A stretch of DNA of 39,107 bases, from positions 1 to 39,107 of the forward strand of contig JAIXZA010000089.1 of the NCBI GenBank assembly GCA_027489965.1, written 5' to 3'. The notes beneath the pieces are model-generated. The model was given only the letters and a program-made list of their open reading frames with translations, did not search any database and had not been told where the DNA came from. Within the stretch, counting starts at the first letter, position 1; each line of letters starts with the position of its first letter. This stretch comes from Verrucomicrobiaceae bacterium (lineage in GTDB: Bacteria > Verrucomicrobiota > Verrucomicrobiia > Verrucomicrobiales > Verrucomicrobiaceae). Below are positions 24,859 to 35,053 of this stretch, piece after piece. The position numbers and the translations under genes are program-made.

Positions 24859-26250
24859 ATGAACCTTCTCCAACGTCGCCAATTTCTCAGTCAGATGTCC
24901 ACCGGTCTGACAGGCGTGGCACTTTCTCGACTGATGGGCGCTGCACCAAGTCACCAGCCACATTTTGCGCCAAAGGCTAAGCAAGTTCTGCAAATCTTCT
25001 GTCCTGGCGCGGCATCGCATGTGGATCTCTGGGATCACAAACCCATGCTGGAAAAGTATCATGGCACACCTCTTCCAGGTGCCACTGAGGTTACTTTCCA
25101 AGGAAAAAACGGTAACTTGATGCGCTCCCCTTGGGACTTTGCACCTGCGGGTCAAAGCGGCAAAATGATCTCCTCAATGTTGCCGCATATGGCGCGTCAT
25201 GCGGATGACATGGCTTTCATCCATAGCATGACTAGCCGCACGAATACGCATGGTCCGGGCTGCGTGAATATGAATTCCTGCTTCACTCGGGATGGCTTCC
25301 CGAGCGCTGGTTCTTGGGTCAGTTATGGCCTCGGTAGTCTTAATGATAACCTTCCCACTTATATCTCCATTCAAGACGTTCGCGGAGAGCCTCCGAACGG
25401 TAAAGCCAATTGGAATAACGGTTTTCTTTCCGCCGAGTATCAAGGCATCTCCATGGCTGCGCAGCAGCCACTTCGCAATCTCGCACGTCCTACTTCGATC
25501 CCATTAGGAACCGAAAAAGCCACGCGTGATTTTTTGAATTTTATCAATACCGAGCACGCTGCTGCTCATGCTGAGAATGACGAGCTTCGGGCTCGGATGG
25601 CTGCCTATGAACTTGCCGCGAAGATGCAACTGACCGCTCCTGAAGTGAGCGATTTATCTCGTGAGCCCCAGCACATTCAAGATCTCTACGGCACGAATGA
25701 CAGCAACAAACTCAAGGCCGCGTATGCCAAAAATTGCCTGCTTGCCCGTCGCTTCCTAGAGCAAGGTGTGCGGTATGTTTCGCTCTATTGCGCATCGCGA
25801 GCCAGTGCTGTCGATGGACTGCTCAACTGGGATGCTCACAAAACGCTGAAAGCCGATTATGAACGTCATTGTCCCATCTTTGATCAGCCCACCGCAGCTC
25901 TGCTCACTGACATGAAACAGCGCGGCATGTTGAACGACGTGCTGATCATCTGGTGCACCGAGTTTGGCCGAATGCCCACGCATCAGGACGGCACTAGCGG
26001 GCGCGATCATAATCCTGATGCCTTCACTACTTGGTTGATGGGTGCCGGAGTCAAAGGTGGTGTTAGTTACGGTGAAACGGACGAGTTCGGTCGCCGCGCC
26101 GCAGTGGATATCGCTACCGTTTATGACTTTTATGCCACGGTTCTGCATCTGCTCGGTCTCGATCACGAAAAGCTGACCTATTACCACAATGGCGCGAACC
26201 GCCGCCTCACCGATGTGCATGGGCATGTGATTCAGAACATTCTCGCCTGA
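24859..26250 (+). CDS. DUF1501 protein, Tat-exported (first copy)
   Basis: 463 residues. It starts with a twin-arginine-like signal (MNLLQRRQFLSQMSTGLTGV, RRQFL at 6-10). The body has the DUF1501 hallmarks: AKQVLQIFCPGAASHVDLWD, SGKMISSMLPHMARHADDMA and, near the C-terminus, EFGRMPTHQDGTSGRDHNP followed by TTWLMGAGVKGG. DUF1501 has an alkaline-phosphatase/sulfatase-like fold; no reaction is established. It belongs to a gene family expanded in Planctomycetes and Verrucomicrobia and normally adjacent to cytochrome/DUF1549/DUF1553 genes, as here: the next gene starts three bases after its stop. It is similar in plan to the fourth gene of the cluster, from which it differs by lacking about 20 residues after the signal. 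Confidence 0.9.
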   Translation: MNLLQRRQFLSQMSTGLTGVALSRLMGAAPSHQPHFAPKAKQVLQIFCPGAASHVDLWDHKPMLEKYHGTPLPGATEVTFQGKNGNLMRSPWDFAPAGQSGKMISSMLPHMARHADDMAFIHSMTSRTNTHGPGCVNMNSCFTRDGFPSAGSWVSYGLGSLNDNLPTYISIQDVRGEPPNGKANWNNGFLSAEYQGISMAAQQPLRNLARPTSIPLGTEKATRDFLNFINTEHAAAHAENDELRARMAAYELAAKMQLTAPEVSDLSREPQHIQDLYGTNDSNKLKAAYAKNCLLARRFLEQGVRYVSLYCASRASAVDGLLNWDAHKTLKADYERHCPIFDQPTAALLTDMKQRGMLNDVLIIWCTEFGRMPTHQDGTSGRDHNPDAFTTWLMGAGVKGGVSYGETDEFGRRAAVDIATVYDFYATVLHLLGLDHEKLTYYHNGANRRLTDVHGHVIQNILA

Positions 26251-26253
26251 ACC

Positions 26254-29100
26254 ATGAAATTCCTCACTCTCACTCTCTTCCTCATCACTTCTGCCCTCGC
26301 AGCCGATCCAGCGGGCATCGCTTTCTTTGAACAAAAGGTGCGGCCTGTATTGGTGGAGCACTGTTATTCTTGTCACAGCGCTGAGGCAAAGAAGCTCAAA
26401 GGTAACCTCTACCTCGATTCAAAAGCAGGATGGGAAAAAGGTGGCGACAGTGGCGATCCAATCATCGTTCCAGGCAAGCCTGAAGCGAGTCTGCTCATTC
26501 GCAGCGTCCAGCATCTGGAAGCGGATATGGAGATGCCGCCGAAGAAACCTCAGCTGCCCGAATCCGTCATCGCAGATCTCGTCACATGGGTCAAAATGGG
26601 TGCACCCGATCCACGCGATGGAGCCAAGATCGAAGCAAAGCGCGGTGACAAATCCTGGTGGTCCCTACAGCCCAACAAAACTGACCTCAATACTGCTGGC
26701 AGCATCGACGACTTTATTGGCAAAAAGCTCAAAGAAAAAGGCCTAAACTTCAGCCCGCCAGCTGACCCGCGCACGCTCATTCGCCGGGTGACTTATGACC
26801 TTACGGGGTTGCCGCCAACGGCTGGGGAAGTGGAAGCCTTTGTGAAGGATTGCCAAACAAATGCGAGGGCTGATAAAGACCTCATTGATCGTCTGCTTGC
26901 CAGTCCCCGATATGGAGAACGCTGGGGGCGTCATTGGCTGGATGTCGTCCGCTTTGGCGAATCCAATGGCTTCGAACGAAACTTCATTATCGACGATCTT
27001 TATCCTTTTCGCGATTACGTCATCAAGTCCATCAACGACGACAAACCCTTCAATCAGTTGATCACCGAACATCTTGCGGGTGATGTCATCGGCAAAGACA
27101 GACCCGAGATTGAAGTCGGCAGTGCCTTCCTTGTCGCCGGGCCTTATGATGATGTGGGTAATCAGGACAAAGTTGCGCAGGCCAACATACGCGCAGCCAC
27201 CATTGATGATATGATTACTGCTGCCAGCGGTGCTTTCCTTGGACTCACCATTAACTGCGCCCGCTGCCACGATCACAAATTTGATCCCATTCCCACCGAG
27301 GATTATTACCGGCTTCGTGCCGCTTTTGAAGGTGTCACGCATGGCCGAAGAGTCGTCACCACGTTGGAGCAGCGCAGCGCCCACGCAGCAGCCTTGAAAC
27401 CGCTCAACGCCGAGTTGAAGCGACTGCAAATCGAACGGGAAAAAATCGATGCTGACATCGAAACCCGAGCCAAAGCAGCCTTGGCGAAGATGAAGTTTGA
27501 TCGACCGAAAATAGATCAGTTCGGCACAGACGAAACCTTCCCTCCCGTTGAAGCCAAATACGTCAAGTTCGTCATCCAAAGCTTCACCAACGACTACCAA
27601 GGTAAACTTGTAAGAGCGGGTGGAGGCAAGCTCACCGAGTTCCAAGTCTGGAGCAGCGACAACCGCAATGTTGCCCTCGCCAGCAACGGCACTCAGGCTG
27701 AAGGAGCCAAATCAGCCACAGCTGAGGACTTCCCTGAAGCCTACGGGCCGCAATACTGCATCGACGGTCAACGCGGCGAGGCTTGGTTCATTGGCAATCC
27801 GCCTGAGCTGAAGCTCACTTTCGCTAAGGCGGAAACCATTCAACGTATCACCTTCATCAATGCACGCGGGGATCGTGACACCGATGAAAGCAAAGTTCGC
27901 GGCGCCACGCCCACCGAGTATGAAGTCAGAGTCAGCGTTGATGGCATCACTTGGGAAACCGTCGCTAGCGACAAAGGCCGCGAGCCCTGGACACACGCTC
28001 ACGGCATCGCCAAAGCCCGTAGCCAAATCATCACAGCGGATGAACAAGCTCGTCTCACCGCACTCGATCGCGACATCGCTAAGACACAGGCTAAAATCAA
28101 CGCCGTTCCGCCACTGCCGCAAATGTGGGTCGGCACGCATAAGCAACCTACCGAGCCCACTACCGTTCATAAAGGTGGTGACCCCATGAAGCCAGGCGCT
28201 CTTGTTGTCCCGGCCAGCCTCGCTGTCCTCAATCAAGTCACCAAATCTTATGAGCTAAAGTCAGATATTGATGAAGGCCAACGCCGCCTAGCTTTGGCTC
28301 AATGGATCACCAGCAACGACAACCCACTCACCGCCCGAGTGCTCGCCAATCGCGTCTGGCAGCATCACTTCGGCACAGGCATTGTCGAAACCCCCAGTGA
28401 CTTCGGTTTTCTTGGCAGCAAGCCGACTCACCCCGAGCTACTCGATTACCTCGCCGCAAAGCTCGTGGCGAACGGTTGGAAACTCAAAGACCTTCATCGA
28501 GAGATCCTACTCTCCAAAACTTATCAGCAGAGCGCTACCTATAACGAAACTGCAGCTAAGGAGGACAAATCCGCGCGCCTGCTCTGGCGCTTCCCGCCGC
28601 GTCGGCTCAGCGCTGAGGAACTTCGCGACACCATGCTCACGGTCGCGGGCGCAATGAAACTTGAACCCATGGGCGGCCCCGGCTTCAGACTCTTTCGTTA
28701 CCTTGCCAATAACGTTTCAACCTACATCCCCCTCGATACGCACGGCCCCGAGACCTACCGCCGTGCCGTCTATCATCAAAACGCCCGCGCCAGTGTCGTC
28801 GATGTTCTCAACGACTTCGATCTCCCTGATATCGCCTTTGCCGCACCGAAGCGCGCCAACACCACCACACCTTTGCAAGCTCTTACACTGTTGAATCACA
28901 GCTTCACGCTCGACATGGCCAAAGCCCTGTCCACCCGTATTCAATCCAGTGATCCCGTGACGCAGGCCTATCAACTCGCCTTCCAACGCAACCCAACCAC
29001 CAAGGAACACCAAGCCGCCACTCAACTCATCACCATGCACGGCACCGAAGCTTTCTGCCGCGCCCTACTCAATGCCAATGAGTTGCTCTATCTCGAATAG
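26254..29100 (+). CDS. Planctomycete cytochrome c / DUF1549 / DUF1553 protein with discoidin-like domain
   Basis: 948 residues with a signal peptide (MKFLTLTLFLITSALAADPA). Order of parts: planctomycete-type cytochrome c with haem motif Cys37-Tyr-Ser-Cys40-His41 and the MPPKK motif downstream; DUF1549 (about 150-370) containing a second CxxCH, Cys335-Ala-Arg-Cys338-His339 (NCARCHDHKFDPI); a short charged helical stretch; an F5/8-type-C-like domain (about 430-580, EAKYVKFVIQ to WETVASD); then DUF1553 (about 660-948, beginning QRRLALAQWITSNDNPLTAR). I infer an exported dihaem protein. The discoidin-like domain suggests binding to carbohydrate or another surface ligand. The biochemical role is unknown. 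Three bases from the preceding DUF1501 stop, with no ribosome binding site, so probably translated by coupling. Confidence 0.9.
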   Translation: MKFLTLTLFLITSALAADPAGIAFFEQKVRPVLVEHCYSCHSAEAKKLKGNLYLDSKAGWEKGGDSGDPIIVPGKPEASLLIRSVQHLEADMEMPPKKPQLPESVIADLVTWVKMGAPDPRDGAKIEAKRGDKSWWSLQPNKTDLNTAGSIDDFIGKKLKEKGLNFSPPADPRTLIRRVTYDLTGLPPTAGEVEAFVKDCQTNARADKDLIDRLLASPRYGERWGRHWLDVVRFGESNGFERNFIIDDLYPFRDYVIKSINDDKPFNQLITEHLAGDVIGKDRPEIEVGSAFLVAGPYDDVGNQDKVAQANIRAATIDDMITAASGAFLGLTINCARCHDHKFDPIPTEDYYRLRAAFEGVTHGRRVVTTLEQRSAHAAALKPLNAELKRLQIEREKIDADIETRAKAALAKMKFDRPKIDQFGTDETFPPVEAKYVKFVIQSFTNDYQGKLVRAGGGKLTEFQVWSSDNRNVALASNGTQAEGAKSATAEDFPEAYGPQYCIDGQRGEAWFIGNPPELKLTFAKAETIQRITFINARGDRDTDESKVRGATPTEYEVRVSVDGITWETVASDKGREPWTHAHGIAKARSQIITADEQARLTALDRDIAKTQAKINAVPPLPQMWVGTHKQPTEPTTVHKGGDPMKPGALVVPASLAVLNQVTKSYELKSDIDEGQRRLALAQWITSNDNPLTARVLANRVWQHHFGTGIVETPSDFGFLGSKPTHPELLDYLAAKLVANGWKLKDLHREILLSKTYQQSATYNETAAKEDKSARLLWRFPPRRLSAEELRDTMLTVAGAMKLEPMGGPGFRLFRYLANNVSTYIPLDTHGPETYRRAVYHQNARASVVDVLNDFDLPDIAFAAPKRANTTTPLQALTLLNHSFTLDMAKALSTRIQSSDPVTQAYQLAFQRNPTTKEHQAATQLITMHGTEAFCRALLNANELLYLE

Positions 29101-29106
29101 ATCGTG

Positions 29107-32100
29107 ATGAAACCCACTCTCTTCCTCCTTCTCACGACCTCCGCTTTCGCGGTGGACTTTGACGCCGAAATACGCCCTTTGCTTCAGGAGCGCTGCATCG
29201 AATGCCATGGTGAAAAAAAGAACAAGGCTGATCTCCGTCTCGATGCCAAGATTCACGCCTTCAAAGGTGGGGAATCCGGCCCAGTCATCGTGCCGGGAGA
29301 CAGCTCAAAAAGCAGCCTCTTCTCGCGCATCACCGCCACAGATGAAGATGAGAGAATGCCTCCCAAAAATGATCCGCTTACAGCAGCACAAATAGCACTG
29401 ATTAAGCAGTGGATCGACTCGGGTGCAGAGTGGCCTGAAACGGCTTATGACAAAGCAGCAGCAACCGATAAACGACTTCAGCATTGGTCTTTCCAGCCCC
29501 TGGCAAAGCCGAACCCGGGCTATACCCTCGACTCCCTCATCCAGCAAAAGCTCGCCGAAAATAAACTTGTACTCAACCTGCCCGCCGATCCTCGCACACT
29601 GATCCGCCGCCTCTATTTCGATGTCATCGGTCTGCCGCCATCCCCCGAAGATGTTGAGCGCTTCAACTCCAGCCCGCAGTTCCATTCCTCCTATGAGTCC
29701 CAGGTTGACGCACTCTTAGCCAGCCCACGTTTCGGAGAAAAATGGGCTCGCCATTGGTTGGATGTCGTGCGTTTTGCTGAGTCAGACGGCTTCGAAACGA
29801 ATCGTGCTCGTGACAATGCCTGGCCGTATCGCGATTACGTCATCGAGTCATTCAACAACGACAAACCCTATGACCAGTTCATCCGCGAGCAGTTAGCAGG
29901 CGACGCACTCAATGCCGATGCCGCTACCGCCTTTCTTGTCGGAGGAGGTAAAGATCGCGTTGGGTCCAAAGACCCGGTGCTCACCGCCAATCAACGCGCT
30001 GACGAATTGCACGACATGGTTAGCACGACGGCGGCCACCTTTCTCGGTCTCACCGTGAACTGCGCACGCTGCCACTATCACAAATTCGATCCCATCGCGC
30101 AGGAGGACTACTACTCCATGGTCGCCATGCTCCAAGGTGTGCAACACGGCGAGCGCCCCATGCGCTCCGCCAACTCGGCCGACAACGATAAGCGTCTCAC
30201 CAAACTCCGCAGTGAACTTGCACCGCTCGATGCCAAGCTCGCCGTCTTCCAGCCACGCGCACATCTCGGGCGAGTCATCTTGATTGATGACACCAGCACG
30301 CAAACCACCGCCATCGAGCAGCCAACCAACGGCAAGCCTATTACCTACTCGCCCGGTCGTGAGAAAGGTGCTGCCGAAGATCCAGGTGACGCCACACGCC
30401 TGCCCAACCTTGGCGAAAGCTACCGCTACTGGTCTGCTGAAGTCAGCAAACACGAGGACTTCTTCACCTGGGACCCTAATGTCAGCGGACGTTTCCGCAT
30501 CTGGCTCTCGTGGTGTGCATGGACCACTCACACCCAAGACGCGCGCTACATTCTTGACCAAGACGGCGACCTCAAAACGACAAACGACCAAACCGAAATT
30601 GCCAACATCAATCAACGCCTCTTTGCAGACGACAAGCCTGCCATACCCGAGCAACGACGTTGGAGCGGTTTGAAGTCAGCTGGCATTCATCAACTCACCG
30701 AAAAAAGTATCCTCATTCTGCGCAGCGGCGACAAAGGCGGTCCCACTGTTGCCGATGTGGTCGCCTTTGAAGAGGTGGTCGATGATTCAGGCAAAAAGAT
30801 TGAGGTGAAAAAAATGGATGCCAATCTTCTTGCCCCCATTTTTTTGCCAAAAGAAAAGAACACCACACCTCCCACTGTCCCACACCTTCGTGCCCCCGTC
30901 TCACATCTCGCCACCGAGGACAATTTTGATTCCATCGAAGCCAAATTCCTCCGCTTCACCATTACCGCAGCGAGCAATGGTGAACCCTGCATCGATGAAC
31001 TCGAAGTCTTCACGCCCAAAGGGCAAAACATAGCTCGCTCAGCCAAGGTGTCCGTCTCTGGAACCTACGCAGATGGCACCAACACCAACCACAAGCGCGA
31101 GCACCTGAACGATGGCCAGTACGGCAACGCACGCAGTTGGATCTCGAAGGAAAAAACCGGCTGGGCACAGCTTGAGTTCACCAAAACCGAGCGCATGAAC
31201 CGTGTCGTTTGGAGCCGCGACCGCAGCACCGGCAAAGGCAAGCATTTCGAGGATCGCCTCGTGCTCGGCTACCGCGTTGAAGTCTCAAGCGATGGTAAAA
31301 CATGGAAGCCCGTTGCCTCCAGTTCAGATCGCCTCGCGGATGCCTATCGCAAAAGGATCTCCACCATTCCTACGCTGAGCGATGTTCCCAATGAGAAAGC
31401 CGCTGAGGTCGCCACGCTGACACAACAGCGCACTCGCCTCGCAAATGAGATTCAAAAGCTCTCCGCTCTCCCTATGGTCTATGCCGGCAACTTCTCGCAG
31501 CCAGGTCCCACGAACCGCATGCATCGCGGCGATCCCACTCAGCCACGCGAAGTCATTGCGCCAGGCACGCTGAAGCAGATCGGTAAACCACTCTCGCTTC
31601 CCGCAGACACGCCCGAACAAGAGCGCCGTCTCGCGCTCGCAAACTGGATTGCTGATCCTGCAAACCCGCTTACAGCGCGTGTCATCGTCAATCGCCTCTG
31701 GCATTACCACTTCGGCACAGGTCTGGTCGATACACCCAGCGACTTCGGCATCAACGGTGCCCGTCCCACGCATCCCGAGTTGCTCGATTTCCTCGCCAGT
31801 GAACTTATCGCCCACAAGTGGAGCCTCAAGCACATCCACAAGCTTATCTTGAAGTCGAAGACCTTCCAGCAAAGCAGCGCGATGAATAAAGTTGCCTACA
31901 AGGCAGACTCCAACGCGCGCTTCCTCTGGCGCTTCCCGCCGCGCCGTCTCGAAGCTGAAGCCGTGCGCGATGCCATGCTCGTCACCAGCGGCCAGCTCGA
32001 TCTCAAAATGGGCGGTCCCGGCTTCGATCTCTTCGAGCCCAACGACAACTACGTGAAAGTTTACCAGACCAAGACCGACTACGGCCCCGCCGAGTTCCGA

Positions 32101-32457
32101 CGCATGGTTTATCAAAGCAAACCACGCACCATGCTCGACGACTTCTTCGGTGCCTTCGACTGTCCTGATGCCGGCCAGCCAGCACCAAAGCGCACAAGTT
32201 CCACGACACCGCTGCAAGCCCTGAATCTCCTCAACAGCCACTTCGCGATGCAGCAGGCCGAAGCATTCGCGAACCGCGCCATCAAAGAATCCGGCTCCGA
32301 TCTCGCCAAGCAAATCTGCCGCACCTTCGAACTCATCTTTCAGCGCCCGCCAACCGTCGATGAGCAACGTGATGCCGCTTCGCTAGCGAGAACCCACGGC
32401 TTGCCAGCTCTCTGCCGCGCCCTTTTCAACTCCAATGAGTTCATCCGCCTGAATTGA
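29107..32457 (+). CDS. Planctomycete cytochrome c / DUF1549 / DUF1553 protein, long form with extra beta-domain
   Basis: 1116 residues from ATG 29107 (a GTG directly before it is also in frame). Signal peptide [15 protein letters not shown]. Haem motif Cys30-Ile-Glu-Cys33-His34 in the cytochrome domain, MPPKND downstream, DUF1549 with a second CxxCH at Cys319-Ala-Arg-Cys322-His323, and C-terminal DUF1553 (about 845-1116). Between them it carries two accessory beta-domains: residues about 380-560 resemble a golvesin/xanthan-lyase-type binding domain (GRFRIWLSW, then [11 protein letters not shown]), and about 606-740 an F5/8-type-C-like domain (EAKFLRFTI to WKPVASS). It is a paralogue of the previous gene, six bases after its stop, and about 170 residues longer because of the extra domain. 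Exported; substrate unknown. Confidence 0.9.
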   Translation: MKPTLFLLLTTSAFAVDFDAEIRPLLQERCIECHGEKKNKADLRLDAKIHAFKGGESGPVIVPGDSSKSSLFSRITATDEDERMPPKNDPLTAAQIALIKQWIDSGAEWPETAYDKAAATDKRLQHWSFQPLAKPNPGYTLDSLIQQKLAENKLVLNLPADPRTLIRRLYFDVIGLPPSPEDVERFNSSPQFHSSYESQVDALLASPRFGEKWARHWLDVVRFAESDGFETNRARDNAWPYRDYVIESFNNDKPYDQFIREQLAGDALNADAATAFLVGGGKDRVGSKDPVLTANQRADELHDMVSTTAATFLGLTVNCARCHYHKFDPIAQEDYYSMVAMLQGVQHGERPMRSANSADNDKRLTKLRSELAPLDAKLAVFQPRAHLGRVILIDDTSTQTTAIEQPTNGKPITYSPGREKGAAEDPGDATRLPNLGESYRYWSAEVSKHEDFFTWDPNVSGRFRIWLSWCAWTTHTQDARYILDQDGDLKTTNDQTEIANINQRLFADDKPAIPEQRRWSGLKSAGIHQLTEKSILILRSGDKGGPTVADVVAFEEVVDDSGKKIEVKKMDANLLAPIFLPKEKNTTPPTVPHLRAPVSHLATEDNFDSIEAKFLRFTITAASNGEPCIDELEVFTPKGQNIARSAKVSVSGTYADGTNTNHKREHLNDGQYGNARSWISKEKTGWAQLEFTKTERMNRVVWSRDRSTGKGKHFEDRLVLGYRVEVSSDGKTWKPVASSSDRLADAYRKRISTIPTLSDVPNEKAAEVATLTQQRTRLANEIQKLSALPMVYAGNFSQPGPTNRMHRGDPTQPREVIAPGTLKQIGKPLSLPADTPEQERRLALANWIADPANPLTARVIVNRLWHYHFGTGLVDTPSDFGINGARPTHPELLDFLASELIAHKWSLKHIHKLILKSKTFQQSSAMNKVAYKADSNARFLWRFPPRRLEAEAVRDAMLVTSGQLDLKMGGPGFDLFEPNDNYVKVYQTKTDYGPAEFRRMVYQSKPRTMLDDFFGAFDCPDAGQPAPKRTSSTTPLQALNLLNSHFAMQQAEAFANRAIKESGSDLAKQICRTFELIFQRPPTVDEQRDAASLARTHGLPALCRALFNSNEFIRLN

Positions 32458-32458
32458 A

Positions 32459-32485
32459 GGCAAAAAGATTATGGCAAAAACATTC
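32459..32485 (+). repeat. 27-bp direct repeat, copy 1
   Basis: A perfect 27-base match to 33975-34001. It is itself two near-copies of GGCAAAAA(G/C)ATT 14 bases apart. This copy starts one base after the stop of the long cytochrome gene and ends 19 bases before the start of the second DUF1501 gene. Confidence 0.8.
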
Positions 32486-32504
32486 CTTAAACACTTCTGC
32501 TGCA

Positions 32505-33956
32505 ATGAATCACCTCCTGAACCGTCGCCACTTTCTCAACCGCACAGTCAGCGGTTTGAGTAGCATCGCGCTTGCGTCTTTGCTCAAGAACAACGGCCTG
32601 CTCGCCAACGAGTCGCCAATTCGTCCAAGCATTGATCCTTCACATCCGTATGCACCGCGTCCACCGCATTTTGAGCCGAAGGCGAAACAGGTGCTCATGA
32701 TTTTCTGTTCAGGCGCGATGAGCCACGTGGACACCTGGGATTATAAGCCCGAACTCTTCAAGCGTCACGATACACCGATGCCAGGTTCTGGAAACCTCAT
32801 CACTTTCCAAGGTGAGCAAGGCAACCTTATCAAGCCGATCCGCGACTTCAAACCGCGCGGTCAATCGGGCAAGATGATCTCCGACTTGCTACCCAACCTC
32901 GCAGAAATGGCCGATGACATGTGCTTCATCCACTCAATGACCGCGAAGTCGAACACGCACGGTCCCGCTGAGAACCAAATGGGCACCGGCTACATCCTCG
33001 ATGGCTTCCCAAGCGCGGGCGCGTGGGTGACGTATGCGCTCGGCTCCGAAAATCAAAACTTCCCGGCCTTCGTCGCCATTCCTGATCCGCGTGGCGTGCC
33101 GCAGATCGGACCGCGTCATTGGGGTAGCGCGTTTTTGCCTGCTTCTTTCCAAGGCACCGCCTTCAATGCCAACAAACCGATTCCCAACCTCGCACGGCCT
33201 GATTCCATAAGCGACAAAGCCGAGCGCGACACGCGCGAATTCCTCAAACGTCTCAACGATCGCCATCTCGAACAGAACCCCGGCGATAGCGATCTCGCGG
33301 CCCGTATTTCATCCTATGAACTCGCCGCCCGCATGCAGCTCGCCGCCGTTGAGATCAATGACCTCAGCACCGAAAGCCCCGCCACGCGTGCTCTCTACGG
33401 CACCGACGATACCAACACGAACAAAGCCGGCTTTGCCAAGAACTGCATCCTCGCGCGACGCCTCATCGAGCGTGGCGTTCGCTTCGTACAGCTCTTCAAC
33501 GGCTCCTATGCCATGGGGGAAGGCGTGGGCAACTGGGACGGCCACAAGAAGATCCATGATCAATATGCTGTCCATGCACCCATCCTCGATCAACCCTGTG
33601 CTGCGCTACTGAAAGACATGAAGGCTCGCGGACTCTTGAAGGACACGCTGGTCGTTTTCGTCACCGAGTTCGGCCGCATGCCCACCTTCCAAAAAGGAGC
33701 CAATGGCCGCGATCACAATCCCAAAGGCTTCACCGTCTGGCTCTCCGGTGCCGGTGTGAAGCGCGCCTACAGCCATGGTGCCACTGATGACTTCGGCTAC
33801 CAGGCTGTCGAGAACGTCACCACCATCTACGATCTCCACGCCACGATGCTGCACCTCCTGGGGCTCAACCACGAGCGCCTCAGCTTTTACAACAACGGCA
33901 TCGAACGCCGACTCACGGATGTACACGGGAACGTCGTCAAAGACATTCTCTCCTGA
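32505..33956 (+). CDS. DUF1501 protein, Tat-exported (second copy)
   Basis: 483 residues. I use ATG 32505 ([20 protein letters not shown], twin-arginine motif RRHFL at 7-11); a TTG at 32454 lengthens the frame through the 27-bp repeat and gives no sensible N-terminus. It has the same landmarks as the first copy: [40 protein letters not shown], and [20 protein letters not shown] followed by WLSGAGVKR. It has about 20 extra Pro-rich residues after the signal. It closes the four-gene cluster and is bracketed by the two copies of the 27-bp repeat. Exported sulfatase-fold protein of unknown activity; presumably the partner of the long cytochrome protein before it. Confidence 0.9.
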   Translation: MNHLLNRRHFLNRTVSGLSSIALASLLKNNGLLANESPIRPSIDPSHPYAPRPPHFEPKAKQVLMIFCSGAMSHVDTWDYKPELFKRHDTPMPGSGNLITFQGEQGNLIKPIRDFKPRGQSGKMISDLLPNLAEMADDMCFIHSMTAKSNTHGPAENQMGTGYILDGFPSAGAWVTYALGSENQNFPAFVAIPDPRGVPQIGPRHWGSAFLPASFQGTAFNANKPIPNLARPDSISDKAERDTREFLKRLNDRHLEQNPGDSDLAARISSYELAARMQLAAVEINDLSTESPATRALYGTDDTNTNKAGFAKNCILARRLIERGVRFVQLFNGSYAMGEGVGNWDGHKKIHDQYAVHAPILDQPCAALLKDMKARGLLKDTLVVFVTEFGRMPTFQKGANGRDHNPKGFTVWLSGAGVKRAYSHGATDDFGYQAVENVTTIYDLHATMLHLLGLNHERLSFYNNGIERRLTDVHGNVVKDILS

Positions 33957-33974
33957 GCCGAAATCCTTTTCGTT

Positions 33975-34001
33975 GGCAAAAAGATTATGGCAAAAACATT
34001 C
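33975..34001 (+). repeat. 27-bp direct repeat, copy 2
   Basis: Identical to 32459-32485. It lies 18 bases after the stop of the second DUF1501 gene. The rest of the 223-base gap 33957-34179 holds no gene. A TTGACA at 34103-34108 could be a -35 element for the downstream operon, but I find no convincing -10 partner. Confidence 0.8.
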
Positions 34002-34179
34002 AGATTCATGCTTTTGCTATCCCCTCACCACAATCGCCATTTTGAAGCCACTCGATCTTGAGGGTCTCTTGCCGGATTGGAAGTCGATCACGGCTCGAGT
34101 TATTGACAAAAATTGATAGTTACAAAGTCCGGCGTTCGTAACTGGTATGACCTCCTACCTCTAACCTTTTTTCCTTTCT

Positions 34180-35046
34180 ATGAAACTCATCCGCTTTGGC
34201 TCACCTGATCACGAAAACCCCGGCGTCCTCCTCGACGATGGACGCAGCATTGATGTCTCGGGGTTTGGCTCGGATTACGATGAGCGATTCTTCGGCGGGG
34301 ATGGATTACAGCGGTTGGCGGCTTGGGTGAAGGTAAATGCCGCCATGGCTCCGACGGTGGATGCGAGTGTGCGTCTGGGGCCGTGTATCGCCCGACCTAG
34401 CAAGATCGTGTGTGTGGGCTTGAACTACACCGATCATGCGAAGGAATCGGGAATGCCGATCCCTGCGGAGCCGATTCTGTTTTTCAAGAGCACCACTTCC
34501 ATCGTTGGGCCGAATGATGATGTGGTGATCCCTCGCGACTCCAAGAAAACAGACTGGGAAGTGGAGCTGGCGATCATCATCGGCAAAAAGGCACAGTATG
34601 TCAGCGAGGAAGATGCTATGCAGCATGTGGCTGGCTACGCGCTGCACAACGATTACAGCGAGCGCGAGTGGCAGCTCGAGCGCGGCGGCCAATGGGTGAA
34701 AGGCAAGAGTTGCGACACCTTTGCACCTCTTGGGCCGTTCCTGGCGACGGCGGATGAGATTCCTGATCCACATAGCCTGCCGCTATGGCTGAAGGTCAAT
34801 GGGGTAACGAGGCAGAACAGCAGCACAGCGCAAATGATCTTCGGTGTTCCTAAGCTGGTGAGCTACATCAGCCAGTTCATGACGCTGCTGCCCGGCGATG
34901 TGATCAGCACGGGCACACCACCCGGCGTGGGACTTGGTTTGAAGCCTGAACCCGTCTTCCTGAAACCTGGTGATGTGGTGGAACTGGGTATCTCAGGCCT
35001 CGGTGAATCACAACAGGTGGCACGGGCGTTCCCGGGGGTGGCATGA
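34180..35046 (+). CDS. Fumarylacetoacetate hydrolase-family protein (2,4-diketo-3-deoxy-sugar-acid hydrolase-like)
   Basis: 288 residues. Family motifs are present: VCVGLNYTDHAKESG (77-91), EPILFFKSTTSIVGPND (97-112), metal ligands Glu127 and Glu129 in DWEVELAIIIG, Asp158 in HNDYSERE, and the C-terminal GDVISTGTPPGVGLG. The form with an N-terminal domain of about 70 residues, LNYTDHA and STGTPPG is the one called ureidoglycolate lyase or 2,4-diketo-3-deoxy-L-fuconate/rhamnonate hydrolase. Those enzymes cut a C-C bond to give pyruvate plus lactate (or a related hydroxyacid). It is first in a run of genes with GlcD, GlcE and GlcF, seven bases before GlcD, which supports a hydroxyacid-releasing role. 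The exact substrate is inference. Confidence 0.82.
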   Translation: MKLIRFGSPDHENPGVLLDDGRSIDVSGFGSDYDERFFGGDGLQRLAAWVKVNAAMAPTVDASVRLGPCIARPSKIVCVGLNYTDHAKESGMPIPAEPILFFKSTTSIVGPNDDVVIPRDSKKTDWEVELAIIIGKKAQYVSEEDAMQHVAGYALHNDYSEREWQLERGGQWVKGKSCDTFAPLGPFLATADEIPDPHSLPLWLKVNGVTRQNSSTAQMIFGVPKLVSYISQFMTLLPGDVISTGTPPGVGLGLKPEPVFLKPGDVVELGISGLGESQQVARAFPGVA

Positions 35047-35053
35047 AGATTCA

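Noticed and set aside
31324..32367. 347-codon minus-strand ORF opposite the second cytochrome/DUF1553 gene
   Set aside because: Antisense shadow over a conserved DUF1553 region.
34103..34131. TTGACA as a promoter for the FAH-GlcDEF operon
   Set aside because: No acceptable -10 element at the right distance; mentioned only as a possibility.
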